A stretch of DNA of 64,000 bases. Source: Gordionus sp. m RMFG-2023. Taxonomy: Eukaryota; Nematomorpha; Gordioida; Chordodea; Parachordodidae. The stretch is from positions 38,922,508 to 38,986,507 of the forward strand of contig NC_088776.1 of the NCBI RefSeq assembly GCF_954871325.1. The letters run 5' to 3'. A program made the translations under genes and the position numbers. Below the pieces are notes generated by a model. It was given only the letters and a program-made list of their open reading frames with translations. It did no database searches and had not been told where the DNA came from. Of this stretch, positions 22,950 through 34,639 are shown piece after piece (the first letter of the stretch is position 1; each line of letters opens with the position of its first letter).

Positions 22950-24157
22950 TAATCAATAATTTTAAAAGAATGTGAAGTTATTATAAAATTCATTATTGCC
23001 TTCTAAGTATAAAAGTATTTTTCTAATTTTATTTAAAAAAAAATATATTAATCTTGAAATTAATTAATTTACTTTATCATTTTTGAAATAAAACATTGCT
23101 TAAATGATAGATCATAATTTTAATTAAGAAGTTTGTTTAAATAAATCCCTCGATTCGCAATTAATCGATATTATTTAATTATATGAATATAAAAGGGGCT
23201 TTAAACCCCTCCCATTTATCGATAATTCTCACTTAGTTTCTGCAATTATCCCATAGTATATAAATAAATTCATGCGATATTTTCAAAATGGCTCATGTAT
23301 TTAGCCAATTGGCATTTAAAAGGTAATATCAAATTGTAAACACATGGTGCGAATTCGAGAAGGAACAACTGGTTTGGATTAGTAATTAAAGATGTTAGGT
23401 ATTATTAACAATCGAATACAGTGGTAATGCCGTCGGATAGAGAAATAAGATCCACTGTAAGCATGCTGACTAAAAAATAATTAAAAATATTTCCAGATAG
23501 ATTCTATGATATCTTATACGTTTGATTCAGGCATGCCTAAAAGGATAGAGTATCCCACCAAGAAGCTATCGTCCACGGTAAGGGGGCGAGGTATCTAGCA
23601 TGTCATAGTTTCAGAATGCTGAGATTCATTTATTTATATATTTTTATATTTATGTTACTCTTATTATTGCTTCCATTTTGTTATAGGAAAGTAGAGTTTG
23701 TCAGGAAAGTCGCTAACTATGCTTTGGGGCGAAAGCACCCATTTTTTTTAAATTATAAGATATCATATCATATGAAAAAAGGTATATAATCTATAGTTAT
23801 TTTATAAATTATTATATATTTTTTATTAAATAATCCTACATATTAAAATGAAATAAAACTTAATACATAGTTAACGTTAGGCTATATAAATTCAATAAAT
23901 TCTGAGATTTGTACTTCAGTTAATTTAATGTTCGTATTTCAATTTCTCCCTTAAATTCTAAATAAAAACAAAATCAAATCACAAACTTGTTAATTTCTAA
24001 TTTTTATGATAAATAGGGTTATTTTAGGGTTTTTTTATTCATTAAAAGTAGTAGATGTCTACGAATGGCAAAGTTTTCAGGCCAGGCCATGTTGGAATTT
24101 GGGATTTGCTCGGCCCAGCCTAGTTTCAATTTGACACTAAAATTGCCAAGCCCGGAC
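22950..24157. other. AT-rich DNA, ending in a GC-richer repeat fragment
   Basis: No gene seen. From about 24080 a CCCGGCCC-type repeat (GGCCAGGCCATG, CTCGGCCCAGCC) begins; hAT copy 2 inserted into it. Confidence 0.45.
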
Positions 24158-24612
24158 CAGACCCGTAACCAATGGGGAGAAAGGAAGAAATCCCCTCCCC
24201 CATCGCAAATTTGACTGCTTTCATAAATATTATTTTAAGCTAATAAAAATTTTACCCCCCCCCCCCCCAATCAAAATTTTACAAATATTTGAATATCAAT
24301 TTTCCAACATATTATAAATAAATTTTATTAAAATTTCCTTTAATGAATTCAATTGATCAATCACATTGCTGCTAGTTGCATCAATAAATTATTTTCCTAT
24401 AGCCCAATACTTTGTAGAAATTTACAAAAACAAATTTAGATTTGGTTCAGGTTATTGATTTGGCGGAAAATATATATGAACAGGTAAATACAATAAGAAT
24501 GAATTTAGATGAATATTTTCATAATATTTATCTAGACGTTGAAAATTTTATGATATAAAACTAACTGAACCTCGTCTAGCACCTAGGCAATTATTGAAAT
24601 GTAAAATAAATA

Positions 24613-25035
24613 TTGGCTCAACTGAAGAATATTAAAATATTTATTTTCATCCCATTCTTAGATACTTTTTTATCGCAAATAAAAGTACGGTTTTTAGACA
24701 AAAAACAAGTCTTTAGCAATCTACAAGTTTTATTACCCAAAGATCCTTCTTCGTTTTCTAATGCCACTATTGGTAAAATTAAATATTTAGCAAAATTTTA
24801 TTCCTATGATATAGATACTGAAATAAATTTAATCAGTGAATTCGAATTGTGGAATAAATATTTGCTACGTTTAGCTATTTTACCTGAGCATGCGATTGAT
24901 GCGCTTAATCAGTATAAAGAAACCTTGGCTCAATATCCTAATATTATGAAGTTGTTTTATATTCTTGCATGTTTATTATTACATACGAATGAAATGACTT
25001 TTTCCAACTTGAGAAGGTTGAAAACATTTTTATAG
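24613..25035 (+). pseudogene. hAT transposase fragment (copy 2)
   Basis: 140 residues cover the end of the hAT catalytic/insertion region and the start of the dimerisation domain; LLRLAILPEHAIDALNQYK and FSNLRRLKTF align with copy 1. The frame ends at a stop where an unrelated insertion begins; the continuation (TESRLNGLALLN in copy 1) resumes near 25390. Confidence 0.7.
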
Positions 25036-25387
25036 AAGAATGCCCCTTACTCTCAACCCTTCCCTTTAAAAAATATAACTTATCAACCCAAACAATCCTT
25101 TCCTAATAATTAAATAAATACCAACAATGACATTACCACTAAAACAACCACATTGTTTAATTTCATGTTATACCATATTTTATTTATGTTCACATCAAAA
25201 TAATTTATAAATGTTTCATATTCATAAAAATAGTTCAAATCCCAATATTTTTTGTTCTTTCCCAGCTGGCATCTTCTGATCTCCCATTCTTTCTTTTTTC
25301 CCCAAGGAAAATTTTGTTTATGTCATAAAATGACTGACATTTAATATATTATATTAAATTTATTTTTTCTTTTTTCTAACTGATACA
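25036..25387. mobile_element. unclassified insertion within hAT copy 2
   Basis: This stretch has no counterpart in hAT copy 1, whose sequence runs straight from TTGAAAACAT to ATTTACGAAGTACT. No clear terminal repeats or target duplication could be read. Confidence 0.4.
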
Positions 25388-25958
25388 ACAATATTTACGA
25401 AGTACTACTTCCGAATCTCGGCTAAATGGGTTAGCTCTGTTAAATATCCACAGAGATTTGGTTCCAACGACAAACTAAATTCTTGATGAATTGGCAACAT
25501 TCCAACGAAAATTAAAAATCACATTATAATAATAGTATTTTATAAAATTTTTAGTATAATATTGTATTTGATAAGGAGTTAAAAAAAATTTGTTTTTTAA
25601 ATTATTTCCTAGTCAATATTTTATACACACTACTATTAGTATTTTCAATAAAAAATTATTTTCTTATATTGTATGAGAATTTAAACTGAGGCTAGTTTTT
25701 AAAGCAATATAAAAAAATGACATTAAACTTTATTTCAACTTTACATTTAAAAAAACTACCTAACTTAAAATAATAAAAAATAGGCTTGTAATATTCATAA
25801 GCACGAATTAGTAAATAATAGTTAAAAATATAAATATAAATATTATTAACTTATGAATAATTTAATAGAATAGCTAAAACATACCCCCCCCACCCCCACC
25901 CCCACCCCCCCCCCCCCCCCCCTCATAAGAAAATCCTGGATACGCCACTGGCCCGGAC

Positions 25959-28832
25959 TGATTTTTAATTTTTTTTAAATACAAAGTCTAAACATATGTT
26001 ATTAAACACTAAAATAAAGAACCGATTGTAATATTGGGGGAATGGTTAAATTAAAAATAATATACATAGGCAATATTAAATTAATTAATATATCAAATCG
26101 ATATAATAAAGTGTGAAATATAACTATATTAAAAAACTTAAGACAAGATATAAGTTATACTTTAATATATTCAAGGAAATATCAAATATAAGACATTGCA
26201 AACTAATTCATATGGCAAATACGATTAAAATAAATGTATTATTTTATAAACTTGAATACCAGACTAGGTAAAAATTGTGCCTTTGCCTTCCATTTATAGG
26301 TTATAATTAAAAATAATGTTATATATATTATACTCAATGATATTTTGAGACGAGTGTAGTTTCTTAATAAATTATTATTCTATATATTACTATATACTGG
26401 ATAATTTAAATTATTTATATGTAAACAAATTTTACATTTTTAATTTTTTCTATTTGATTAAAATATATTTTATTTTTTCAATCGTAGATTTTACAAATAA
26501 ACTGACATATTTATATCAAATAAAGTGGAATTTAGTTAGAATTATCTAAGATATTGACACTTAAGTAACTAAATATTTTAGGATATTAATCATATAGTTA
26601 TAGATTTTTAGTGGCTACGATATGCAACATAAATTTAAACCTGATTTAAAAAAAGACAAATACCCTCACGATATTAAATGCATGTAAATTTAATATATCC
26701 TTAATTTAAATAATTGTATAATTTTAGTAAGTTGTAAATTATTCATTTATTCAACTATACATATGTTAAAACTAAATATTTTTATTCCTATTTTTAACAA
26801 AATAATGGGTTCAAGGTTGTAAAATTTACTTCATAACTTTTTATAAGGTACTGTGTTTCAGTACTAATTTATTAATTTGAATTGATATATCTATTTAAAA
26901 CCATAATTGATAACTAATATGCTACTGATAGAAAAGATGTTATAACTGCTTATTGATTCCATTATTATAAAAAGAATATCTTTTTATAGATATATTTTAT
27001 TTAAAATGTTCTTATAAAAACTTAAAATATTAAATTATTTTATTGTACTATTTTATTTTTATTTTGTTGTTACAGATTATCTCATTTAAAAAAGATTATA
27101 GTAAATTCTAAGAAATTTGAATCTATATTAAATTATTTAATTAAATGGGTTTAGTAAGTAATCTAACAATGGTTTAGTAATCATCAAAGTTTTTGATATT
27201 ATTCAGAAATTGTAAAGCAAAATAATATCTTAAATTCACTCTGTAATTAGATTTAAAAGCAATATTTATTAAAAAGAATTTGGTATTGCAGAAATAATAT
27301 GTAAGGCTTGGGCCAAGCATAATTTTTTGAAAAACTCATGTATCTAATTTTTTGAAAAATTTTGTTTAAATTCAATTATTTATATGATTCATTTTATAAA
27401 ATTTATATAATTTTTACCTTTTTCATGGCTTATTAACAGAATTTTAAACTAGAACTGAACCCTCTCAAATTTAAAAACTAGTCATAATCAGAACCACCAT
27501 ATAAATATTTAAAAACCCCACAACCATTTTCAGCCTAGGCTTTAATCTCTGCATAGATATGGGAATGTTCATCTTTAATAATGCATGAAAATTTAGGAAT
27601 TTTTATTCGTTTTTATATGAAAATTTAAGAAAATAATATTTAAAAAAATTTGATTCTTAGGTCAAAATTTTAAGCCTTGGTTACAATTTAACCAATTTTA
27701 TTCCATTTTTAAACTGATTCTTATTATAGAAATATTTAACTAGCAAGGGCATTAATTTTAATCCCATCCCAAATTTTATTATTTAATGACCCAGGTTGGA
27801 ATTATGTTTAATTTTACCTAAAATTTGTAAATTGATTTAGAGGGAAATAAAAAATATGAGGAATGTTTAATAATCCATTATATGATTTTCCAATGGATTA
27901 ATTGATATATTATATTTTAAAAATTATTCTTAATTTATTAGTATGTCGGGCAAACCGTGGAACCTAAATAAACCTTTATAATTTTTTTGAACCGTAACAT
28001 TTATAAGGAATTTTGAAAGGAAAACTTCTAAATGTTATTAATACTTTCGAATCAGTTTATAACGGTTTCTTGATAAATTTATTTAAAATTGGCATAATTT
28101 AATATTTTAAAAAATTATACCAATTTATATGGGCTATGTTATTTTACTTTGTTATTTCTTAGGCCTCGTTTATAGTACGCACTGATCACTGCATTTTTTC
28201 AAAATTTAAACAAATGTAAAATTTATAATGACTGCACAATGCCATGAATTGAATTACATCACTATAAATTATAAATTTTACCTATTATTTGCTTGCTTTT
28301 GAAAATTGGCGATTCCCGCTTCCTTATGCATATAATAAAATAAAGAAATTCAACTTTATTTTTATTAATTCTTGCTTGTTATTTTTATTAGATTAGTGAG
28401 TGTCAACAAAATAATATATACGATGATTAATTTTCAAAATCCGAAACTTAAAAAACCGGAGCACATCGAAAAGAACTAAAAATGGTTTTGTAAATATAAA
28501 TAACTGTTTACAATTTCTAACTAAGAGCCGGAATGGAACTGAATCATTATACCTTTTGATTCGACACCTTGTATTTCTTTCACATGGAAAAATTATGGAT
28601 ACACCTCTGAGTATCCTTTTCAAAAACAAGTGTCCTCTCATCTAATTACATGGAAAAAGGATATTCTATTTTGAAAAATATATACTACGGGATTAAAAAA
28701 ATAGGCTATAATCATAATTAAACAAATTTATAAATCTTTTTATAAAAATGTTTTACACTTAAATTTAAAGGAATAAATTACCTTCATTAAAAAAACCTAT
28801 TACACAATATAATTTCTCTCATGTTTGTATAG
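25959..28832. other. AT-rich DNA upstream of ataxin-2 exon A
   Basis: Nearly 3 kb with no recognisable element or coding exon. The missing 5' part of ataxin-2 (5' UTR and first coding exon) may lie here or further left, but I see no exon I can support. Confidence 0.4.
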
Positions 28833-29313
28833 CTCAACAGAAAAGTCGTTACCCAATATTAATAAAATCAACAACCTCAGCAAAACGCCTCATGTTCCAC
28901 AATCCTTTTCTCCTTCTCTATATTTCCACAAGGACAAACTCATTTCTCATTCTACAACTCTGACGCAAATGAATACACATAAATTCGACAAATCATCACG
29001 CTCTCATCCTTCATCTTCACCGAAGTTTTGTTTTGGTTCATTAGATTCCCCCTTTGATAATCAAATTGATATTGGTAACGATTGTGAAAGTCTTGAATAT
29101 CACAATTACTTAGATAATAACACAAACGTGCAGGCCGGCAAAATGCATTACACAACTAACCGTCTTCTTCATAGTTTCGCGTATTTCCGAGGGGCACCTG
29201 TCGAGATGAAAATTTTGAACAGAGGCTCCATTTCGGGACTTTTTGTTTCGGTCGATCCAGCCTTCTCCAAAGTTATACTCGAATTCCCTTCCCACATGCA
29301 AGAAAGCATTGAG
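28833..29313 (+). CDS. ATXN2: ataxin-2 homologue, exon A (Lsm domain start)
   Basis: Ataxin-2 is a cytoplasmic RNA-binding protein that acts on translation, mRNA stability and stress granules with poly(A)-binding protein. This exon encodes a low-complexity Ser-rich N-terminal part, then GKMHYTTNRLLHSFAYFRG and VEMKILNRGSISGLFVSVDP, which match the first half of the ataxin-2 Lsm domain (human: RMVHILTSVVG, VQVKNGGIYEGVFKTYSP). The acceptor is TTTGTATAG|CTCAACAG, so at least one more exon should lie upstream; the next in-frame Met is at 28969. The donor is ATTGAG|GTTTTA, a weak GT, and the exon ends in phase 0, matching exon B. The second Lsm motif expected after HMQESIE is not seen and may be in a small exon in the next intron. 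Confidence 0.8.
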
Positions 29314-31614
29314 GTTTTATTTCTGCAAAATATTATTTTTTAAAATAATTAAGTAATAGGATAATTCCATACCAAATCCAACCTTTCGACTCGACCTTTT
29401 TAATTTTGATAAAATTTTGTATACTGATTGAACATCATTAGAAAGCATCGAATCCACAATTTCAGCCTCCAAGTACTAATAGTTTCTCAGATATCAATGG
29501 TCAAAGTCCTTATATGCTAAAAATAAAAATTTTATGTCATTCTGTAAGTCAAAAGCCTTTTATTAAATATTAAGGATTTTTATAAAATAATAATTTTGCA
29601 ATTTTAATTTATGCTATAAATTTTGAACCTGAAAGCTCCAGGTTTTTTGCTTTCTGAATTTCTTTGAATTTAATATTTTATTTACTTATATTATATCTAT
29701 ATATTATTTAAACTTGGGACAGCGATGGGTTTTTTTAGCTATTACAATTTTTGAAAAATAAATATTTTTTTAAAAAATAGATAGAGCTCCTATATAATAA
29801 AGCATTTTTTGTTTAAATTATTATATTTTTTGAATTTTTTCCATTTTTAAACATAAATAGATTTTTCAGCAATTATAAAATTATTTAATTGCGTTTATTA
29901 TCATTTTCTTGTAAAAAATTTTAATTTCCCAAAAATTATTTTTTAATTTTGCAAATATAATAGGAAAATTAAAATTTATGAAAGATATTACCTAATTCAT
30001 CTTTTCATCAAATTAAGTTTTTTTGACGCCTTGATAATTTTGTTTTGCAAAAAATAATAAGTACGCTCAGTTGTCTTTGATGCTCACTTAAAAATTTATT
30101 TTTTGATATGAAAAGGAGATCTGATGTTGCGGGATATACAAGAGAATTTGCTCGTCCTTTAGTATGAAGAAAATTATTTTTATTTCATCTCTATCTACTT
30201 TTTGCACAGATTCTAACAACCAATCGTTTTCTTACATACAGGTCACATATCCTCTAATTTCATGAATTAACAGATCCTCAAATGGATTTACTATATTCTC
30301 TACAATGAACATCTGCGAATTGGAATATATTTTAGTATGAGTCTAGTTAACCAGATTGAAAATACTGCGTTGTTCCAGATTAAATAGATTTACTAAATTT
30401 CTTTTCTACCTCATACTCTGGTATGGTGGCATAAGAAAAATTTATACCTTTTATAGGTTCTTCAGCATATTTATAAAATTGAACAGGTATAATTATTTGA
30501 TCTGAATAAGCTCTTTAAGCTCGTCTTGGCAACTAATTTTTTCTGGATTAATTATTATATCGAAAATATAGATTTTGATATTTTCGATCAATTTTTTGGG
30601 TCATTTTTTCAGTTGGTTTTATTTCTTAATAGGAGATATTTCAATTTCGTTTAAAGTAAAATTTATTGCATTGATGTGGATGCTGTAGTGATATTTCGCT
30701 GTTAGATTTATATTTCTTGATTTTTTTGTGAATAAACGCTTATGACATTGATTAGTGTTTTCCACCTCAATATTTGAAATTGAGTCATCCATTTCATAAC
30801 TTTTGGCCGATACATTTTAAATTAAAGTGCTTATATTATTTAAAAATTATAAATAATTTATGAAAAAATATAATTAACATGTCGAAATATTTGTAAAATA
30901 AAAATATATTAATAGCAGGGCAGGTGCATGTAAACTGTTTTTACCTTTCAATAATTAATTATTATATTTTCATGCAGGAGATATTGGAATTGTAACTCTC
31001 TTTTGAAATTTAATCATTTATTATAAAAACAATTCATTTTTACAAGTTATCAATAGTAATAATAAACAAACTGGCGACTTAAATTTTTCATGATATTAAT
31101 GCTAGAATATGTTTAAAAATGGAAATTTTTTTTAACAAAAATGCATTATTTTATATAGGAGCGCCCTATTTTTGAAGAAATATTTTCTAAATCGAAATAA
31201 CTAACAAACTCATGCCGGTGCCCAGTTTAATTTTTTTGCAAATATATATAAGTGAGTAATAAAATATTAAAGTCAAAGAAATTGGGAAACCGAAACACAT
31301 GGAGTTTTCAGGTTCATAATTTATAATATAAAACCGCAACATTATTATTGTATAAAAATCCTCAATATTTACTAAATGGCCTGTAATAGAGTTACAAAAT
31401 GACATATAATTTTTATTTTTAGCATGATTATTTTTTAACTTATCTCAATTTTAAAAAATTGTATTTTTCGAAAAAGGGTCATTATGGCACTTCTGACTAT
31501 TGATACCTCAGGAACTATTAGTACTAGGAAGCTAAAATTTTGATTTGAGGCTTTCTAAAAAAAACAAGTAAGAGTTAATTGTTACCAGCGATAATTTTAC
31601 TTTTTGTTTATTAG
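29314..31614 (+). other. ataxin-2 intron 1, holding an old transposon copy
   Basis: 2301 bp between exons A and B. Most of it is a diverged copy of the same long-TIR transposon found twice in intron 2. A small coding exon for the second Lsm motif could be hidden here, but none was recognisable. Confidence 0.7.
29358..31563 (-). mobile_element. old, diverged long-TIR DNA transposon (intron 1)
   Basis: The left end (GGATAATTCCATACCAAATC) and the text after it, AATTTTGATAAAATTTTGTA, are a diverged form of the intron 2 element terminus (GGGTCATTCCATGTCAAAT). The TIRs pair internally: 29428-29515 (AGTACTAATAGTTTCTCAG) recurs inverted at about 31480-31560. The right terminus is truncated about 50 bp before exon B. 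The interior (about 30140-30560, - strand) is homologous to the transposase C-terminus of the intron 2 copies: IIIPVQFYKYAEEP aligns with QILTPLELYNYAKEN. Many stops; clearly ancient. Confidence 0.65.
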
Positions 31615-32148
31615 CCTGCCTCAGACTTGGATCCCAATATCGACTCGCTATCAATTGGAGATGTAACTAAGACCAATTTTGAACACGATTCAGAAAGTTT
31701 CGAAGACCACTCCAGTAAAAAATTTAATTTTACTGGAGATGAACGTCTTGTGGCCTACGACATTCAGCAGGAGTTAGAATTTTTAACGGCGTATGACCTA
31801 AATTTGACGAGCCTTTCTTCCTATCCACGCAAATCTGTACAATCACACACACAAAAATATGGCAATAACCCCAAAACACCTTTTATGATTGATTCCCAAA
31901 TATCAGAAAAAAATAGGCAAACCCTTTATAATAAAACATCGAACCAAAGTCTAAAGGCTGAAATTATTGATGATGTATATCTTTCTCCACTGCAAACAAG
32001 TGACCCTAGCTCAGATAACTCTGTTGGAACAAAAGAACTGCAACCTTGGCGAGATGATGACGAATACGAATTGGAAGGTGTTCTTGGGAAAGATGATTCA
32101 TTGTTGACTGGAACACCGATAGATAACCAAGATAATGGAGGATGGCAG
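31615..32148 (+). CDS. ATXN2: ataxin-2 homologue, exon B (acidic linker to LsmAD)
   Basis: The acceptor TTTGTTTATTAG|CCTGCC and the donor GGATGGCAG|GTTATT both give phase 0, so the 178 codons join exon A and exon C in frame. The exon encodes FNFTGDERLVAYDIQQEL, then KELQPWRDDDEYELEG and NGGWQ. This matches the human stretch between Lsm and LsmAD (AFTDSAIS, KDLEPWD, NGWDPNDMF). The region is polar and Ser/Asp-rich and longer than in human ataxin-2. Confidence 0.85.
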
Positions 32149-32539
32149 GTTATTTTTTTAATTGGAGTTTCAATGTAAATATTTATGACCCGTTATATCC
32201 TATCCATTTAAGTTGATTAATAATCATATTTTCTAAATATTAAAAGATTTTAGAAATTCATTACTTAGGAATTGATATCCGGAATAAATTATTAAGAATT
32301 AGTTCGTATAGCACCAACTATTTTATGAAAATAAAAAAAATTAATTTTTGGTAAAATATGGATATTTTGGAAAGGCTGATAGCAGCCATGGTGTTCTCAT
32401 ATTGTTTTTATTTATAAAAGGTGTCTAAATAAAAGGCTAATTTTTTTGAAAGTTATAACACGTGTAAACCCGGAAGTTAAAGACTCAATTTGTGATCAAT
32501 TTTTTTTCTCTTTCAATAGACCTTTAGAGATTTTTTTAC

Positions 32540-32625
32540 CTAAATAGGCCGGGCCTGAAAAATTTTTTTTAAAAAATACCCGGGCTGGGCCGGGCCTTAT
32601 TTTTTTAAAAAAATTTATACAACAT
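32540..32625. repeat. CCCGGCCC-type repeat fragment
   Basis: GGCCGGGCCTGAAAAATT and CCCGGGCTGGGCCGGGCC alternate with A/T runs, as in the MITE at 47884-48101. No ends visible. Confidence 0.5.
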
Positions 32626-33770
32626 GAATTATTATATTCGGGTCATTCCATGTCAAATGAGCAAAGAAATCAAGATTTTCGGCCGACCCCTTTCAATTTT
32701 GATAAAAAGTTGTAGACTGGTTATATATGTTTCCATTAGATTATAAACAAAATTTTAGCGCATTAGCAACTATATTAACGGAGATAATCGGAGTTAAAGG
32801 TCCAAAAAACGCCTTTTTTTCCTTTTTACTGATGTTAAATAATTAGTTTTTAATTTAAAACTAATTATGATCAAATATTGAATCTAATATCAATAGCTAA
32901 GTTAATAATTGATAATTATGGCGAAAACATCAAAAATAATTTTTTTTAAAATATGGGTCATCTTATGGTCAGTTGAAAACTTGAAATTAATATTTCGAAA
33001 TGTATATGATCTCCGATTTTTAATTTTTTTAAGAAATATTATCCGTTTACTATTTTTTTAATAATTTCTTTAACAATTAGCATGACTGGATATTTATTTA
33101 AAAAAATATTGCGATTTTTATACTTTAAAAAAATAGATGGCGCTATATATAATAGTTTTAATATGTTAAAATTCATTTTTTTTATTGATTAAAAATATTT
33201 TAATGTAAATATATCATAAAATTCGATTATATAACTTTGTAAACCTTATTCCCCTGAGATATTCGCAGGATAAAAAATTTTAATAATTTTTTTAATATTT
33301 CATTGTAAATTAAAATAATTAAAAAATCGGACTAGCATGCAAACAAAAAAGCAGGATTAAAGGGGTGCAAGAAAAATTATTAAGGGAAAAATCGAAAATC
33401 GCATTAATTACCAGGCCTACCCCCAACCCCCTATCCACCCCCTCCCCAGACTAAGTCATACCCATTAAGACCAAGAATGTTATGAAATTGTCATTATCTT
33501 ACATTATTAAAATAACCAGAGATAAGGAAAATTTCAAAGATTTTGAAAAATTTTTTAAGCAATAAAAATAACAAAATTATAGTTCTGATGAAATAAGCCG
33601 ACTCATGCCTGGAATAAAAGATTGTGTATCTGTTAAAGGCGAGAAAGAATTAGCAAAGATTTATATTAAATAATCTTAAAGAAATATTCAAGATGTTTAA
33701 GGAAGAATACCCAAGTATATCAATTGGATTCCCTAAATTGCCGAACTTAGACCAAAAAACTGAACTTTAG

Positions 33771-33974
33771 TTGGATGGCACACACACTGTTTGTGTCTGC
33801 GCCATTCATCAGAATGTGAAATTAATGACAAATGTAATAGCTGAAATTACAGCAGGAGAAGATTACTGTATAAATTCTTATAACAATCTTTTGGCGCAAA
33901 TTATTTGTAATCCATCTCAGCCAAAATGTTATTTAACAAATTGTGATCAATGCCCTGGTATAGAATCTCTTATG
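33771..33974 (+). pseudogene. transposase N-terminal fragment of copy 1
   Basis: The frame encodes DGTHTVCVCAIHQNVKLM, INSYNNLLAQIIC and KCYLTNCDQCPG: a cysteine/histidine-rich segment (CVC..H, C..C..CP) seen before the catalytic part in many animal transposons of this type. Upstream, MPGIKDCVSVKGEKE and FKEEYPSISIGFPK belong to the same protein but are separated by stops. The frame is interrupted at 33975 by the inversion. Confidence 0.6.
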
Positions 33975-34639
33975 GGGTCATTCCATGTCAAATCAATCAC
34001 TTTTCGGCCGACCCCTTTCGATTTCGATAAAAATTCGTAGGCTGGTTATATATGTTCCCATTAGATTATAAACAAAATTTTAGCGCATTAGAAACTATAT
34101 TAGCGGAGATATTCGCAGTTAAAGGTCCAAAAAACGTCTTTTTTTGCTTTTTACTGATGTTAAATAATTAGTTTTTAATTTAAAACTAAATATGATCAAA
34201 TATTGAATCTAATATCAATAGCCAAGTTAATAATTGATGATTATGGCGAAAACATCAAAATTAATTTTTGATAAAATATGGGTCATCTTATGGTCAGTTG
34301 AAAACTTGAAATTAATATTTCGAAATGTATATGATCTCCGATTTTTAATTTTTTTAAGAATTATTATCCGTTTACTATTTTTTTAATAATTTATTCGACA
34401 ATCAGTATGGCTGGGTATTTATTTAAAAAAATATTGGGATTTATATACTTTAGAAGAAATAGATGGCGCTATATATAATAGTTTTAATATGTTAAAATTT
34501 ATTTTTTTATTGATTAAAAATATTTTAATGTATATATATCATACTAAATCGATTACAATGTGCATTATATATATTATTTGTAATTCAGATCATAAATTTT
34601 TAAAATCTTCACAAATTTTGCCTAATTAAGATAGTTTAT

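Larger units (their letters stand above)
24158..25950 (+). mobile_element. hAT transposon copy 2
   Basis: Ends CAGACCCGTAACCAATGGGG and ATCCTGGATACGCCACTG match copy 1. The flanks are a perfect 8-bp target duplication, GCCCGGAC (24150-24157 and 25951-25958), so it landed in a CCCGGCCC repeat. The coding part (24613-25035) encodes FIPFLDTFLSQIKVRFLDKK and ends in the dimerisation region (MKLFYILACLL, MTFSNLRRLKTF). Compared with copy 1, about 350 bp of unrelated sequence (about 25036-25387) interrupts the gene inside this region. C-runs of 14 or more lie at 24255-24268 and 25885-25922. Not functional. Confidence 0.85.

Noticed and set aside
28393-28641. A - strand 82-codon frame just upstream of ataxin-2 exon A
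   Set aside because: No recognisable motif, no supporting splice or start context.
29314-29343. Reading straight on from exon A (VLFLQNIIF) as the missing Lsm part
   Set aside because: It runs into a stop after nine codons with no donor site in between; splicing at 29313 keeps phase with exon B.
30960-31010. A candidate small exon after TTTTCATGCAG in intron 1
   Set aside because: The phase-0 frame stops after five codons and gives no Lsm-like sequence.
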